A stretch of 64,000 nt of DNA from Costus lasius. Lineage: Eukaryota; Streptophyta; Magnoliopsida; Zingiberales; Costaceae. The notes below the pieces were generated by a model that was not told the DNA's origin, made no database searches, and saw only the letters and a list, made by a program, of their open reading frames with translations. Position numbers and translations under genes: made by a program. The stretch covers positions 9,965,957-10,029,956 of the forward strand of contig CM050450.1 in assembly GCA_027563935.2 (NCBI GenBank), in the 5' to 3' direction. Each line of letters opens with the position of its first letter. Position 1 is the stretch's first letter. Positions 1 to 12,699 of this stretch are shown here, piece by piece.

Positions 1-1080
1 GCAGCGATGGCGTGCGGATGTGAACGCGAGAGAGCAGGGGAGAAAAGACTCGTTGAGTGGAAATCAGTTGCAGCTGAAAAGTTGGATTTTTAGGAGAAGC
101 AGGATTCCGCTGCCGCCTAGGCTGGGAAGCAATCCCAAACCGTAAGATTGAACCTACTTCTGCTGCCCGCCCTAGCAAAAGTTGGGTGGTCAATAACCCC
201 AAACACGCCCATAATCAAGAGGCAATGCTCCGGGCAATAGGGAGTAGGGTGTGCAACAGCGGGCACGGGCCTCGTGAAAGGTGGGTGCGAGCTAAGTGAG
301 ACATGGGCGTGAGCTCGGGAGGAGGCAAGAGATGGGAGCAAGCTTTGGAGGAGTCTCACACTAGCCCAGTAGGAGCCATGAGACGAGGGTGATCTCATGT
401 GTGTGAAATATTTTCTCTCTTGTTATTTGCCTCGTTCAAGTAGAAATATTTTTGAGGAAAAACTAATGAGTTTTTTTTTTCTTTCTCTATAAAGAAACTA
501 AAGAATTTTTTTTTTTTAATTTTTCTTACAGGAAACATAGTTTAAACTCCTGCTTCCCGTGGAGGCTTCCCAGTTGAGGCGGTAAAGCTGTTGAATCTCT
601 CCACCCTCTCCTCTAGCCAGCCGCCCTCATGCTCCTCTCCAAACTGCCACTCTTTTAGCCCGCCACTCCCCTCAAAACTATCGCAGCCTCAACGACTGAA
701 GCAGATGTTGGCGGGCATTGAAGGTGTGCGTTACTCGCACATGCACATTTATTCAGTTGCGAATGCTGTATGATTGATTGATTTTACTCCCACATGTACA
801 TTTATTTTCAAATATAATTTTTTTTATCATTATTATTTATTTAAAAAAATGTGAAGGAGCATTGTCATTAAAAAAACCCTATGAAAATGGATAAAAGGAG
901 AAAAAATCTTCAAAATTAAAAAAAACAAACATTTGGATAATCATGTCTGTTACAAATTATAAGGTAAATGTTTCTTCTTTTTTGTAAAAAGAATAAATTC
1001 TAAAAAACAGATGGAAACAGGGAAGCTTCAAACAACCGCCTAGCATCTTCTCCCTTGACTAACGTTTGACTTTCAGCAAC
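1..1080. other. Intergenic, no gene recognised
   Basis: No ORF here resembles a known protein. The left part (1-400) has mixed composition and the right part (770-1060) is AT-rich with poly-A and poly-T runs. The last bases form the 3' flank of the minus-strand transporter that ends at 1081. Short ORFs at 117-398 and 591-773 lack domains, and their composition is that of non-coding DNA. Confidence 0.6.
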
Positions 1081-2645
1081 TCATCTGCTGCGCTCTCCTT
1101 CCTCCAACCCTGCCATCGTATCGTACAAAGGCCGATTCATCGTCTCCGGGAGCATGAAAGCCAGCCATCCCCCCATCACTCCGCAGGCCCCGAACACTGC
1201 GAATGGAAATCCGCCGCCCAGAATCACCACGAGAGGCGCCAGTATCGCCCCCATCTGCGCCGCCTGAATGGCGCAACCCAGCGCCGCGTTCCGCACCACC
1301 GTCGGGAACAGTTCCGCCGTGTATATGAACAACAAGTTGTACGTCGCCGCCATCCCGAATATACCAATCACCCCGCACACCATTCTCACAACCTTCATCG
1401 CCCCTGCGCCGCCCACTATGCTCCCCAGCACGCAGAACGCCCCGCTGATCCACATGGTGCTGATCGCCATCGGCTTCCGGCCGAACCGGTCGAGGAGCAC
1501 GGCGGTGAGGAGGTAAGCCGGCATCTCCGCCAAGGCGTTGAGGACGACGCTGAGATAGATGTTCATCTCCAGGTTGACGACGTTGAGGCTCAGGCCGTAG
1601 TATACCACGGAACAGAGGAAGTTGATCGCCACCGTTAAAATGAGGCGGACCCTGGTGGTTGGCGAGCGGAGGACGTCGATGATGGAGCCCGAAGCCGCCT
1701 TGTCGCGGATGTCGTCTTTTCCTTGGTCGTCTAGCTTCAGCGTGATTCCGTCCGGTATCTGCTTTCCATTTTCCTTGGCGATGGTCTGCATGACCGCCAT
1801 CGCGTCATCGGTTCTCCAGCGGACGAGGAACCAACGGGGGGACTCCAACACAAAAGGGAGGACCCCGATGACGAAGAGCAGAGAAGGAAGGGACGTGACC
1901 ACGTAGAGAACGCGCCAGGATCGGAAGATGTAGGCGATGCCGGAGAGGAGAGCAATACCGGCGGAAAAGAAGTAAAAGGTGGACATGCCGGCGACGCCGC
2001 GCTTGCTAGGGCCGACAGGCTCCGTGGCGAGAACGAAAGCGCAAAGGCCAACGCCGCCGGTGCTGAAGCCAGTGAGGAAGCGGAGGGCAGCGTAGACCGT
2101 GTAGGTGGGCGAGACGGCCGTGAGGAGGCCAAAGACGGTGTTGACGAGGCAAACGAAGGAGAGCGTGCCTTTCCTGCCCATGAAGGAGTCGGAAAGGTGG
2201 CCGAAGACTCCAGAACCTAAAAGCGCGCGCGTACGAGCCTTAGCAGCGGATTAATCGGAGGACGAAGGAGGGGGTTCTCACCGATCATGCAGCCAAGGAA
2301 GAAGACGGATTGGACAAGGCCGATCTTGTAACGCTGGTCGCCGACCAAGCCCCACTCATCGACGGTGGTGGCAGCTCCGCCGCCGATCCAATCCAAGGGG
2401 TTTGAAGCCCCTCCCTGGCGTTCAGGCTCCCTGTCGGCGAAGATCATCACCATGGTATGAAACGCCTCGAGTGCCCACGCCATGGAGACCAGGACGAAGT
2501 GGCGCAGCTGCCAACGCCCGAACTCTCCCGCATGCCGCTGTAGCACGTCGTCGATCCCTAGACCCTCAACAGGGGCGACGAGGGGTAACCGAAGATCGGC
2601 GCCGGCGCCGGCGCCGCCGTCCCCGCCGCTTTCGTGGGAACCCAT
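1081..2645 (-). CDS. OCT4: Organic cation/carnitine transporter, OCT4-like (MFS)
   Basis: Two exons on the minus strand: 2645-2282 and 2216-1081. The 65-bp GT-AG intron interrupts a Gly codon, and the joined frame is 1500 nt (499 aa plus stop), the usual length for plant OCT proteins. The N-terminal part carries the LRHFVL...WALEAFHTMVMIFADREP block typical of this clade. After the intron come GVFGHLSDSF and GRKG (loop 2-3 of the MFS fold), ESPRWFLV at about residues 246-253, and DRFGRKP in the second half, with about 12 hydrophobic segments. Known role of the family: proton-coupled or facilitative transport of organic cations, polyamines or carnitine across the plasma membrane or tonoplast; the substrate cannot be told from sequence. 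The first extracellular loop has no Cys in this copy. The codons are very GC-rich. The gene lies head-to-head with the CRLK1-like kinase. Confidence 0.92.
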
Positions 2646-3720
2646 GCTTTTCTAGTTTGATTGGCTAGGGAAGGAATTAGGCGGGCGTGGCTGAGGCTAG
2701 GATGTGCGGACTTGGTTAGAACATATACCAGCTGGAGGTCTGCTGCCCGCCAGCTGTTTGGTTACGATCAACCGCTCCGCTTTCGTCGGTCTTGCTTGCT
2801 TTCGCGTCATCTCTTCATTCATTTAGGAAATTGATCCCAATTTACTTATTTCCCTTATTCTGACATTATACGTGTCTCAAAGCCTTCACTCGGTTCTTTG
2901 TTCCTTCGGTAAAATGATCTAATTCCGATTTTTGTTCTGGATAGATAACAAGACATCTGGAATTAAATTCTACCTTCATCCAATTATTTAATCACTTGTA
3001 TATCGTACATTGCACGAGCTACATTGATTATAATTTGGCTGCGTCTCGAATCTTCACTCTGATCAGATTCGGCTCTTCGAACGGGACAAGAACGTGGGGA
3101 GGAGGAACTGGTGGCCGTTGATGGGGCTACATCTTCTTTAGATTGCTTGGTCGTTCAATTGGATGCTCCTGATTTATTATTAACACTGGACCAGCATTAA
3201 ATGAGGAATTGATTTGCGACGCCGCATTTTCAAGATTTGACTAAGCAATGAAAAAGAGTGTCAGTCAACCATCATGTGCCGCACTGAGGGCCCTCAAATT
3301 CGATTATGTACAAAATTGACTTCGTCTCTTACACTTATCCTAAATCTAGTTTGATCTAAGCATGATATTGTTTTTTTAGTCTGATACTGATTAAATGCCT
3401 TAAATTTAAGAAGCCCAAGTGGTTGACTAGACGAGCTAAGTGCTTGAGAAAATATCATTGAAATTGTTTGTCAATTTTGTTAGCAATGATAAAAATTTTC
3501 TATTGTAATTTACCTCAATGCTGGTCAAACCGAACCTAGCCCCTTGGTTCGCCAGTCGAGCAGCAGACCGACGACCACGTGACAAGTGGCATCCGTTGAC
3601 GCCAGAGTGCCAGACCGAGGGAAAGGAGCCGGTGCTGGGCCCTGCAAAATCTACTTGTCGGCTATGCGCAGGTACAGCACAAGCTAAAGCTGCATCGTTC
3701 ACGTCTCAACCTCACTAGTA
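2646..3720. promoter_or_regulatory. Divergent intergenic region between OCT4-like and CRLK1-like genes
   Basis: This stretch lies between the two divergently oriented genes. I see no coding sequence. It contains a GC-richer block at about 3520-3720 with a perfect G-box CACGTG at 3576-3581. A second perfect G-box lies just beyond, at 3757-3762. G-boxes are bound by bZIP/bHLH factors (ABA and light responses); their use here is inferred. Confidence 0.4.
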
Positions 3721-3756
3721 GCCTCCAGATCGACCTCTTATCTAGTAACGGGATGC

Positions 3757-3762
3757 CACGTG
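3757..3762. promoter_or_regulatory. G-box CACGTG
   Basis: Perfect palindromic G-box within GCCACGTGTG, an ABRE-like context, roughly 1.3 kb upstream of the CRLK1-like start codon and a few hundred bases upstream of its probable first exon. A second perfect G-box lies at 3576-3581. The role is inferred from the motif only. Confidence 0.35.
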
Positions 3763-4287
3763 TGAGATTATATTAAATATTCTCCTCCGAGGGTAGATCT
3801 TAGTTTGCTAGCCTAAACGCACATCTCTTTACTCACTCACTCACCAACCTCCAATGTTACTGCATCAAAAGATGGGTATATCATGAGGTATCTTTTTTTT
3901 TTTTAGGTCTGAAAATTAGAAAAATATTTATTGACAGTAATGTATCCCAGTTCACCTTTAACTGGGTTAAAAAATAAAAAAGAAACAGTTCGGGTGGTGA
4001 TCTGTAAAAATTCTCTTCTCGTCGCCAGCCCGACATGGCAGCAGCCCGAGCGAGATCGCCTTGCAGACTGCTCTTCGTTCGGGTTTTGGATCATTCCTCC
4101 AGATAAATAGCGTTTACAGTCGTCGCTGTGGCACGCCATCTCGAAACTGAGGTTACCAAACAAACTGGATCTGTGCCAAAATTTTCCGTAGTGCTCCCGC
4201 ATCGCAGCGGCGGTTTCACTCCCCTACGAAAGGTCGGATGTCCTCGCCTTTCGATGCGCCCCGCCCCCTTTTTTGGTTGCAGCAGAG

Positions 4288-4990
4288 GTTTGTTTTGCTT
4301 CATTCTTCGAGGAATCGATGCTTTCTTGATGCGCTGCTGTTTCTAGTTTTGCTTCATTTTATCCGGACATCAAATTCTGGTTTCTGACTTGTTTGGATCC
4401 TTCTCTTTGATTTGAATGAATTTTTTTTTTCAGTAGTTACTTAGAAGTAGATGTTTAATTTAGAAAATTTTTTTTCTTTGGTTTGGATTCTATACGTGAT
4501 AGCTCTTTCCGTCGTAGAGAATGAATTTATGATCGCTTCTTTATCGCGCCGTTTGGTACGAGGATTGGATTAACTACCTGCTTTCTTTCCATGATTTGAT
4601 TAAAAAGATGAAAGAACCCCAAATGGGATGTTTCGGTAAATGAAAACTTTTGATCTTCTTCTCCACTCGAAGGTCGATTTGGGGCCCCCTAGTAGGTATT
4701 ACTGCATCCCCACCGCCTTGGTGATAATAATGTTGATCAATAACTTGAAATGCTTGGATTGTTGTGGTTGGTTGTCTCCAAATATCTGAGTTTAATGCCC
4801 TGATTATGTTTAACAGTCGTTGTCGTAGGGCACCCTTTTCTTGGCTTTGACTTGGAGAAATAATCTATAATGGTTTGGTAATTCAGCACGTCGATTTTGA
4901 CATTTTTGACTCGTTCAATACTGATGGTTGGGAAGAATGAGCTATTGACTTTTACTCTTCTAGTTAATGAGCATACGCTGGGTTTTACAG
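4288..4990 (+). other. Probable 5'-UTR intron of the CRLK1-like gene
   Basis: A pyrimidine-rich stretch ending in GGTTTTACAG at 4981-4990 is a good acceptor directly upstream of the leader. A candidate donor, CAGAG followed by GTTTGT, lies at about 4288. The segment between is T-rich and has no coding character. The upstream GC-richer block at about 4000-4287 would then be the first, non-coding exon. This is inferred; cDNA would decide. Confidence 0.4.
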
Positions 4991-4998
4991 GTTATTAC

Positions 4999-5050
4999 AT
5001 GGAGTGGAGAAATCTCTGTTGCTAGAATTGGAGCTATGCTGAGGAGATGA
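4999..5050 (+). promoter_or_regulatory. Two upstream ORFs in the CRLK1-like leader
   Basis: uORF1 at 4999-5025 encodes MEWRNLCC and stops at TAG. uORF2 at 5036-5050 encodes MLRR, and its TGA overlaps the main start codon (ATGA at 5047-5050). Such an arrangement can lower main-ORF translation or couple it to termination and reinitiation. Whether both lie in the mature mRNA depends on the acceptor at 4990, which would leave both downstream. Confidence 0.5.
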
Positions 5051-8000
5051 AAGGTGTGCCATCATGGGGGCTAATTTTAGGGGTGACACTTGGGGTGGTT
5101 ATTGGGGTGCTTTTGGCTGTATGTGCTCTGTTCTGCATCAGATTCCGGAAAAGACGTACGCAGATAAGGTTCAGCAGCTCGAGGAGGACATCGACCATTC
5201 CCATACGTGCAGATGGTACTGAAAATTCTTCAGTGCTCTCAGACTCTACCATGGATCCTGAGTCGCCCAAGCATCCTGAACCTGAAGGAACTAAGAGGAA
5301 AAACATGGTGTCTGTTTCAGGGATTCCCAAATATTCATACAGGTAAACCAAAATGCAATATACTTTTGCTTTTTCAGTGTTTCTACTGAGTTATCAATCA
5401 AATCTGCACATCTTAGTTTTTCAATCACTTTGTCGATCATGTCATCCATAGAGTTTATTGCATTGCATCTTAACTTCCGCATCATTCATTTCCCTTAGTA
5501 GATATCCAATAAATTAATTGTTGCATCTGTACTAACTGGAGAGTTACTCATTAGTCAAGGTAAAAAACAATTGCATCTATTATTTTCTGTTTCCTTGCAT
5601 TGTTGTGAGTGTTTCCTGTGGCACTTGGATATCTTGTTCTTTTTATTTATAATGTAAAATATTTTGGCTTCCTATCCACAGGGAATTGCAAAAGGCAACT
5701 CGTAACTTCACAACACTGATTGGTCAAGGGGCATCCGGTGCTGTTTATAAAGCTCAAATGTCATCGGGTGAGACAGTTGCTGTTAAAGTTCTTGCTGCTA
5801 ACTCTAAGCAAGGGGAAAAGGAATTTCAAACTGAGGTAATATCCAACATTTTATTTACTATGCTAAACCTCTTCAGTGGAACTTTCTAATATATTGATAA
5901 AAAAGCATAAAATATTATCCTTTCTTCTCAGGTACTACTTCTGGAGAGATTGCATCATAGAAATCTTGTTAATTTGGTTGGATATTGTGCTGAAAAAGGC
6001 CGTCGCATCTTAGTTTATGTTTATATGACTAATGGCAGCCTGGCTTCTCATTTGCACTGTATGTTTGCTCACCATTATTATGCAAGTTATTTGGTTAATT
6101 GATTTTGTATAATATGATGAGCATTGCATAACTAGTTCATTTAACTTGTATTTTGCATTATATTCAAACCATCCGTTTCAAAATTGTCTTGATCTTCCTT
6201 GAATCATACACTAGTTAAAACCGTCAACCTACCTACTAGCAACTTGTAGAACTATGCAACATATGAAATGCAGATTTTGGATCCTTACTATACTGAAATG
6301 CAAAATTTGATTAGTTACTATCCTAGGATATTTTTGTGCTCTATTATATTCTCGACAACTATAAATTCTTCTGTAATTAGTTCATGGTTCATATTTTTGT
6401 TTGTGCAGCACTCAAAGAGCAGAGTTTACTTTGGAGCGTCCAATTCTTTCTGAATCAGTTTAAGTTTTAAAATAATATGTTAGGCTTCGCACATAGCCAA
6501 CTGAGTTTTATCCTATTATACTCTTTGTAATCCCGTTCTGTAAGACTATAAGGGTTTGAATTCCTCTTTGTTTAGTGCAATGCGCTTTAATTGTTTAACT
6601 TAACCCTTTGCTAATCTGAAATAAGCAATTACACATCACATTTTACTTAATGGATGAATCATTGAAAGGATTGTTCAAGTATGTCCCCACATTATAACTA
6701 TATTTCTGCTTGATAAATCTCTTTTTGCCTGTTGAATAAAAGTTACACACTCAATCATGAATCCACTTTTGGGGTGTTTTTGCGAATGTCCTATAGATGA
6801 ACTCGTTTCTCTTTTTGTTTTTTAGAATCTCAGATAACACATGGTTCAAAGTGTTTTTCAGTTATGAACACTGTACGTGCTTTTCCATTTTCAACTTAAC
6901 ATATATGCATACTCCAGCTCATGACAAAAGTTCCGAGAAAAACAAATCGCCAGGTGAAAATTCTTGCAGGGTAACATAAGGATATACACTTTATTTGTAC
7001 ACTGTACCTTTTCCATTTTGGCATTTATGCTCAGCCCTCGTAAAATTTTCACGATGATGTGGATAGTTTTTATCGTGACTTGTGCCAGTTGGAACATGGA
7101 GTGAGTGTGGGAACATTAAGAAGGGTCTACAAATTACCTGAATCACTGTAATGAATTACAAATTATCAAGTAATTTAACTTTAATTGGTATTACTAAAAA
7201 TTTTGAAGTTTAATTTTAGCACGTTTTTAGTGGATTGAACTGGGGTTTAACAATAAACCTACTTGATGGATAGAAAATGCTGAGTATGGTGTAACATAGT
7301 AACATACATGATGGTGTATATACAATAGTTCTCGCACTTCTTTCTGTTTCATATGTAAGTATGAATATCTTTATGTATGAGTCAAAAGCTTCGTTGAAAA
7401 CAATGTAGGTTTGAATGTTGTCTCAGCTATATGGGTTGAGTTGAAGTCTAATCAATCAATGTGCATAATTCATCTATTGTTGCTCTTTAATATCTTATAT
7501 AAAACATATGCAAGTGCCTATAAATTCTTTTAAGTGATTGATATAGCTTCGATTATTCAAATCATTTGAACTGAACTGGGTCTATTCAGTCTATCTATGG
7601 TGCAACACAAACTTCTATAGTGTTCTTCAATTCTGTACACCATTAAAATTATGGCTTATAGCCTTATACTGCAGATGAAAAGCATGAGGTGTTGAGCTGG
7701 GACTTGAGGGTTAACATAGCCTTGGATGTTGCAAGAGGCTTGGAGTATCTTCACGATGGTGTAAGATAACAATCAACGTTTATAATGATTTATGTATCTT
7801 TATTAAAAAAAACAAGTGCCTTATGTTCTTGAAATTTGAAGGCTGTTCCACCTGTTGTGCATCGAGACATCAAGTCTGCGAACATACTGTTGGACCGCTC
7901 CATGAGAGCAAGGGTATGTCACAATATCATATGGAAATCAATTTGCATTGAGGGCAGTTTTTTATTACTGTCCGATTCTTCGACTATGAATTTGATGTTA

Positions 8001-9411
8001 CATTTTATGTTGTTTAGGTTTAGTCAGCTACTTTGTACAGTTACTGCCCTCATATTACCTTCAGATTCAGAATTCTGCTTATTATAAATAAAAATTTTCT
8101 TAAAGGAGAGAATAATATAACTCCATTATATTTCAACATTTCTTTCCAAAACATCGTGATGCCGAACGGCGGTGTTGTATATCAAGAGGTAGCATAGCCT
8201 GAATTTGATTCCCTGTTTTGCATCACATGGCCGCTGAAATGTCTTTTCATTGTAATTAATTCCTTAAATTTGATTCCACATTACCTCCTGCACTTGATAG
8301 TGTTTCCTCTATTAATTTAGATTGACATATCGCAACATGATTAACAACTGAAAGCATCATAGGTTGAAAATAATAATACCCTGATGATGAATTGATGACA
8401 GGACTGAAAGATGTGTTTTATGTCAATCAATCTTCTGCACCTATCCAATCATCCTTTCAGGGATGTGGCTGTAATATTTCTTATTTTGCAATTTCAAGCT
8501 TAACATGTTATTTTGTGTTGTAAGTTCATAATTTTGTTGCTGTCATTTTTGTCCACTGCAAATCGGGTATTTTAATGATAAATTTACAATTTGTGTTGAT
8601 CAGGTTTCTGACTTTGGTCTGTCAAGAGAAGAAAAGTTCAGCCACCAGGCATGCAATGTAAGAGGAACTTTTGGGTATCTTGATCCTGAGTATGTATCAT
8701 CAAGGACATTCACTAAGAAAAGTGATGTATATAGCTTTGGAGTTCTGCTTTTTGAGTTGATCTTAGGGCGGAATCCACAACAAGGTCTTATGGAATATGT
8801 CGAACTTGTGAGAACCGTCTCTACTTCTTTAAAGATATTCTTGCATTTTCTGCACTCAATCTATAAGTAAATTCACAAGTATCTTTTGTATGCCTATATC
8901 CATATCATCTGCACTCAAACTATGATGCTAAATCCACAACAAGGGATGCATATTCAACTTGTAACGTTCATAAAACATAATCGTACTATGCTATTGCTAG
9001 ATAATATTTTTTGATCTTTTCCTTTTTCTTCAAATGTGTGCAATCTATTGCATTAAAATTTGCTACGTGCTTATGAATTAGGCTTCAACAAATGTGGAGG
9101 GGAGAGTAGGATGGGAAGAAATTGCAGATCCACGGCTCGACGGGGTGTTTGATGTAACAGAAGTTAATGATGTTGCAGCCATTGCCTCTAGATGCATCAA
9201 TCGATTCTCCAGAAAACGACCGTTTATTAGAGATGTGGTTCAAGCACTCATGCGGATTTTGAAAAATAGGCACAGAAAGCATTTAAGCAAGAGGTTACCT
9301 TCGACGGTGGAGGAAGAATCCCTGGACCTGGAACCCTCAGAACATCAGAGTTGCATATCTGAGCATCATAGAGAGGATTCCATTGATAGTGTGTTGGAAC
9401 TCCCTGTTTGA
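5047..9411 (+). CDS. CRLK1: Calcium/calmodulin-regulated receptor-like kinase (CRLK1-like)
   Basis: Seven exons: 5047-5342, 5682-5835, 5932-6058, 7675-7760, 7842-7913, 8604-8807 and 9082-9411. All introns are GT-AG and the joined frame is 1269 nt (422 aa). A very short N-terminus leads into one membrane segment (about residues 8-31) and a basic juxtamembrane patch. The Ser/Thr kinase domain follows: glycine loop [11 protein letters not shown] (113-123), VAVK with Lys134, HRDIKSAN (228-235), DFG (248-250), then the [10 protein letters not shown] activation segment. All catalytic residues are present, so the kinase should be active. The C-terminal end of the kinase (RKRP...[14 protein letters not shown]) is basic and amphipathic, where the Arabidopsis protein binds calmodulin. 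Known role: plasma-membrane kinase stimulated by Ca2+/CaM that acts upstream of the MEKK1 cold-response cascade. There is no ligand ectodomain, as in the family. Confidence 0.95.
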
Positions 9412-11073
9412 TGCACTCGTTAGATTAAATTTTATTTATAGTTCTTTACTAATTCATCTGCGTTAACAGTTTTGTTGAAATATGCGTGCGCTAGGCGACC
9501 ATAGGAGAAGCTGAAACTGCAATTTTCAAATGTCACGGGTTGAAAGTTGTTGGATAGACGTGATAGGTTTTAACCATGAAAAGTTTTTTTGGCTTCAAGT
9601 GTCTGACCTTCCAGTCTTCCTCGAGTTCTGAACTCAATTTAATTTCTACTGTAGCTCATAGCTTGTTGGCCTTTCTATTTGACCGCTTCGTTGGCTGCAA
9701 GTGTAATTTTGTGTCATTTGTATGATGAATGAGGCATCAACATGTAATTTTATTCTCTTTGAATTTTGTATTAGGTTCATTTGTTATGGATCACAATTAA
9801 AATCTTTTAAGTTTCAAGCTAGATTATATAATGAGGTAAACATCTCATAGCAAGGAAAAATCATGGATGCTAGAGTTGCTAGTGGACTAATCTTACCCAC
9901 TAACAATTAGGATGGTTTTAGCTGTGTTAGGTTTTAGATTTAACAAGGACTTCAAGTATTACTAGAAGATACTATCAAACCCTAGTTTGCTCTTATATGA
10001 GAAAACAGACTAGAATTGTTCGGGTATTTGTTGCTAACATGATCTAGATTACACAAGCCAATCTGCATAGATTAATATCTAGCTGTATAGTGAGTCTCTA
10101 GACATACAATGGATTGACCTAGCATAAGTTAATTGATAATGGTTGCTTGTATAAGTTTTCGAGGAAAAACAATTCCTAGGCCGTGGTCGCATCTTAGGCT
10201 ATTGTATAAGTTTTCATGTCGTCTTCTTCACGGTCGATGTCAGCATCGTCTTCTTTATTGTCCACGAGCACATTGCCTTTGACGATTTGTCACTGCCACT
10301 GCAGAGGGGATGGAAGAAGGTGGAGTGTCCATTTGCCCGCTTACGGCAAGAATGGGAACGCTTGCCTCCGTCTGCCAACAACAAGGGTGGGTGATGGGGA
10401 GCTCCTGTCCATCTACTGGTGGTAAGAGTGGGCAACAAGGCACTCACGCTCGCCCACAGATGGCAGAAATGGGGGCGCTGCTTCGCACGCTGGTGGAGAA
10501 GGTGATCACATGAATTAATTTTATATCCTTTCTTTTTTCCTTTCTTTCTTTTCTCTATCCTTCCAAATAAACATGACCTTAGGTTAAATTCAATGACCCT
10601 AGTGTGGCTCTGCCTAAGATGCCTAAACAGAGTCATTGCCTAAAAATTTTTCATAGATATGCAGTCAATCCCAATGAACATACTCTCATAAACATGAAGA
10701 CTCAACGTAGAATAGAACTACTAAAGTATGGAGAAAGAAATACATTTGATCAATGAAGCGGCTTTCTTAGATGTATCCCATATTTATCTTTTGACTAAAG
10801 CACAATTCAGCGTGTCAGTCAAAACCTTTCTCTTTTCCCTAAGAATTTGTAAAGATCTCAATAACCTACGCTAGCAATTTGAAAGACGCACATGAATGAT
10901 GAACACCTTTCTCTTCTCCCTAGAAAAAGAGAAAGTTCAGTCTTACTCTTCGCAATACATTCCCTGCAATGAAAGCAAACATTCCTACGACAATCACAGC
11001 ACGACTTAGAACAAGTTGAAGCTAATTGCACCAGCGAGACACAGAATTAAAACATTTAAGAATGAGATTTTTG
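9412..11073. other. Convergent intergenic region
   Basis: This is 3' flank shared by the CRLK1-like gene and the DUF1218 gene. It is mostly AT-rich. A GC-richer island at about 10215-10510 gives overlapping ORFs on both strands with no recognisable domain and looks like a repeat or transposon fragment. No RNA gene was seen. Confidence 0.5.
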
Positions 11074-11810
11074 TCATGCTTGGATGCTCTGCGCGTGTGC
11101 GGCGGTGGCGTTGGGCGCGTTGACTTCCCTTGTCATCTTGCCTTGCGCTTCCAAGGATGTTGCATCGGCGGCGGCATAGTAAGCAACGGCCAGCACCGCG
11201 TGAACGAAGCACAGAATTCCTCCAATGGATAGCAGGTGGCGGTGAGGAAGCCCGCAAGAGGTCTTCGACTTGGAATTCGCCAGCGCCCCCGTTAGCAGCA
11301 TTATGAATCCCACCACCAGAATTATCCTGACCAAATTTAATGACTCCATTCACTGAATCATATATATAAGCACGCATCTGTGTGATTGATCAGTAGAAGT
11401 CAATTTCTTTACCAGGAGAGCAACAGAGTTGTGGCAGCCATTTGCTTGCTCGACGATGATCGGCTGAACTCCTCGGTGGAGCAGATGCAGACGCAGCCGC
11501 CGAGCAGGTTGGCGATCGCGTGAGCCAGCAGCAGCAGAATCGCCGCCGCAAGCCCGAGCCTGTAAGCTTCATGGACGGGCTCTTTGCACTCGAAGATGAA
11601 CACTCGCAAGTGCTTGCTCTGTTGTTTTGGGACGCAGCATCGCGAACACTCAAATCAATCCACTCTTAAATATTTGCCAAATAAAAAGATCCACGCAGTT
11701 CAAATTACCTTGTTTTGCTCAACCTGGGCTTCGATTCCCAGTATGCCAGCAACAACGTCCATGACCACAATCAAGATGCAGATGAGAATTCCCACCGCGC
11801 GATTCGCCAT
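11074..11810 (-). CDS. DUF1218 membrane protein (DESIGUAL/VCC-like)
   Basis: Three exons on the minus strand: 11810-11709, 11618-11413 and 11326-11074. The joined frame is 561 nt (186 aa), the standard family length. The N-terminal hydrophobic segment (VGILICILIVVMDVVAGILG) is followed by the conserved KHLRVFIFEC block. Two central membrane segments contain LLLLAHAIANLLGGCVCIC, and a fourth segment follows SCGLPHRHLLSIGGILCFVH. The alternative exon-2 acceptor six bases downstream would drop Ser-Lys; the chosen one keeps the usual xKHLR spacing. Known role: DUF1218 proteins of the DESIGUAL/VCC branch are four-pass membrane proteins affecting leaf bilateral symmetry and vein patterning; another branch affects lignin. 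The biochemical activity is unknown. The gene is convergent with CRLK1. Confidence 0.92.
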
Positions 11811-12458
11811 CTCGTGAAGGATCGACAAGGGCCTCTTCGAGCTGGTGATATATATATATATGGATACATATATAATCCTTGAAAAGCTAGGAATAGTATC
11901 GAACACATTGAATGCAATTCAGTCACCAGGCTTGATCTTAGCTGTTGTAGATGCTCGCAATCTTGTAGTGCATACTTCCTTCCGCTTTGCTTTAGTCTTT
12001 GTTGTGACGGCTTGTTGATTCCTTCTTATTGGGAGCAAGGAAAGATTGGCATCGGAGCAATGCAGGAATCTAGCGAGAGCCAGCGTGGCGTGGATTAAAA
12101 AGCTGCCGCAGATAGGAATTCATTTGGCCGTACATATTCTTTGGTCGGAAAGGTCGATCGAGGTGTGCTTACTTTTGCAAGGGTTCGTCGAGCTGCTGTA
12201 ATCTTCTTTTCTTCAGTTCTCACTGCATGAAATGGTAAATTAGATGCTTGACTTCACTGGTTAATCTGATCTTTTTTTAAACAAGTTCAACCGCAGGTGA
12301 TTATGAAAAAGGAGGAAAGCAAAAAAGTTGAACATGCATCAATTGAACATCTCCAGTCAAGCACAGAGCAGAAGATATTGTGTTGTTTTGTGGGATATCT
12401 GATCATTGTCGAATTCAACAAATTTGACCCAGATTTGGCTCCAATTCCTTCGGTTAGT
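11811..12458. other. 5' flank of the DUF1218 gene
   Basis: No coding sequence recognised. It contains a short TA-rich tract (about 11847-11875) just upstream of the DUF1218 start, which may serve as core promoter sequence. The right edge is the 5-bp target duplication of the solo LTR at 12459-12463. Confidence 0.4.
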
Positions 12459-12571
12459 ATTATTGTTATAACCTTAATTAAGAATTTATATTTTTGAATT
12501 TTTATAATTTTCTGGGATTTTTTTTTGGAATTTTAAAGGGTTAAAAATAATTAAAAAATATTAAATGCGTT

Positions 12572-12637
12572 TGTTGGGAATTGAACCCGCAACGCGTGTG
12601 TAATTAGGACACAGCCCAACCACCAGGCTAAGTCCTC
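12572..12637 (-). other. tRNA-like A-box/B-box module 1 inside the LTR
   Basis: Read on the minus strand, there is an A-box-like stretch TTAGCCTGGTGGTTGG (12616-12631) followed by a B-box-like GGGTTCAATTCCC (12576-12588). Spacing is tRNA-like, but the acceptor ends do not pair, so I do not call a functional tRNA. Confidence 0.5.
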
Positions 12638-12699
12638 ATTTCTGATATTAAACTATGCTTTGTTTAGTTAAGTTAAAGTTGATTGGATTTTATCAAAAC

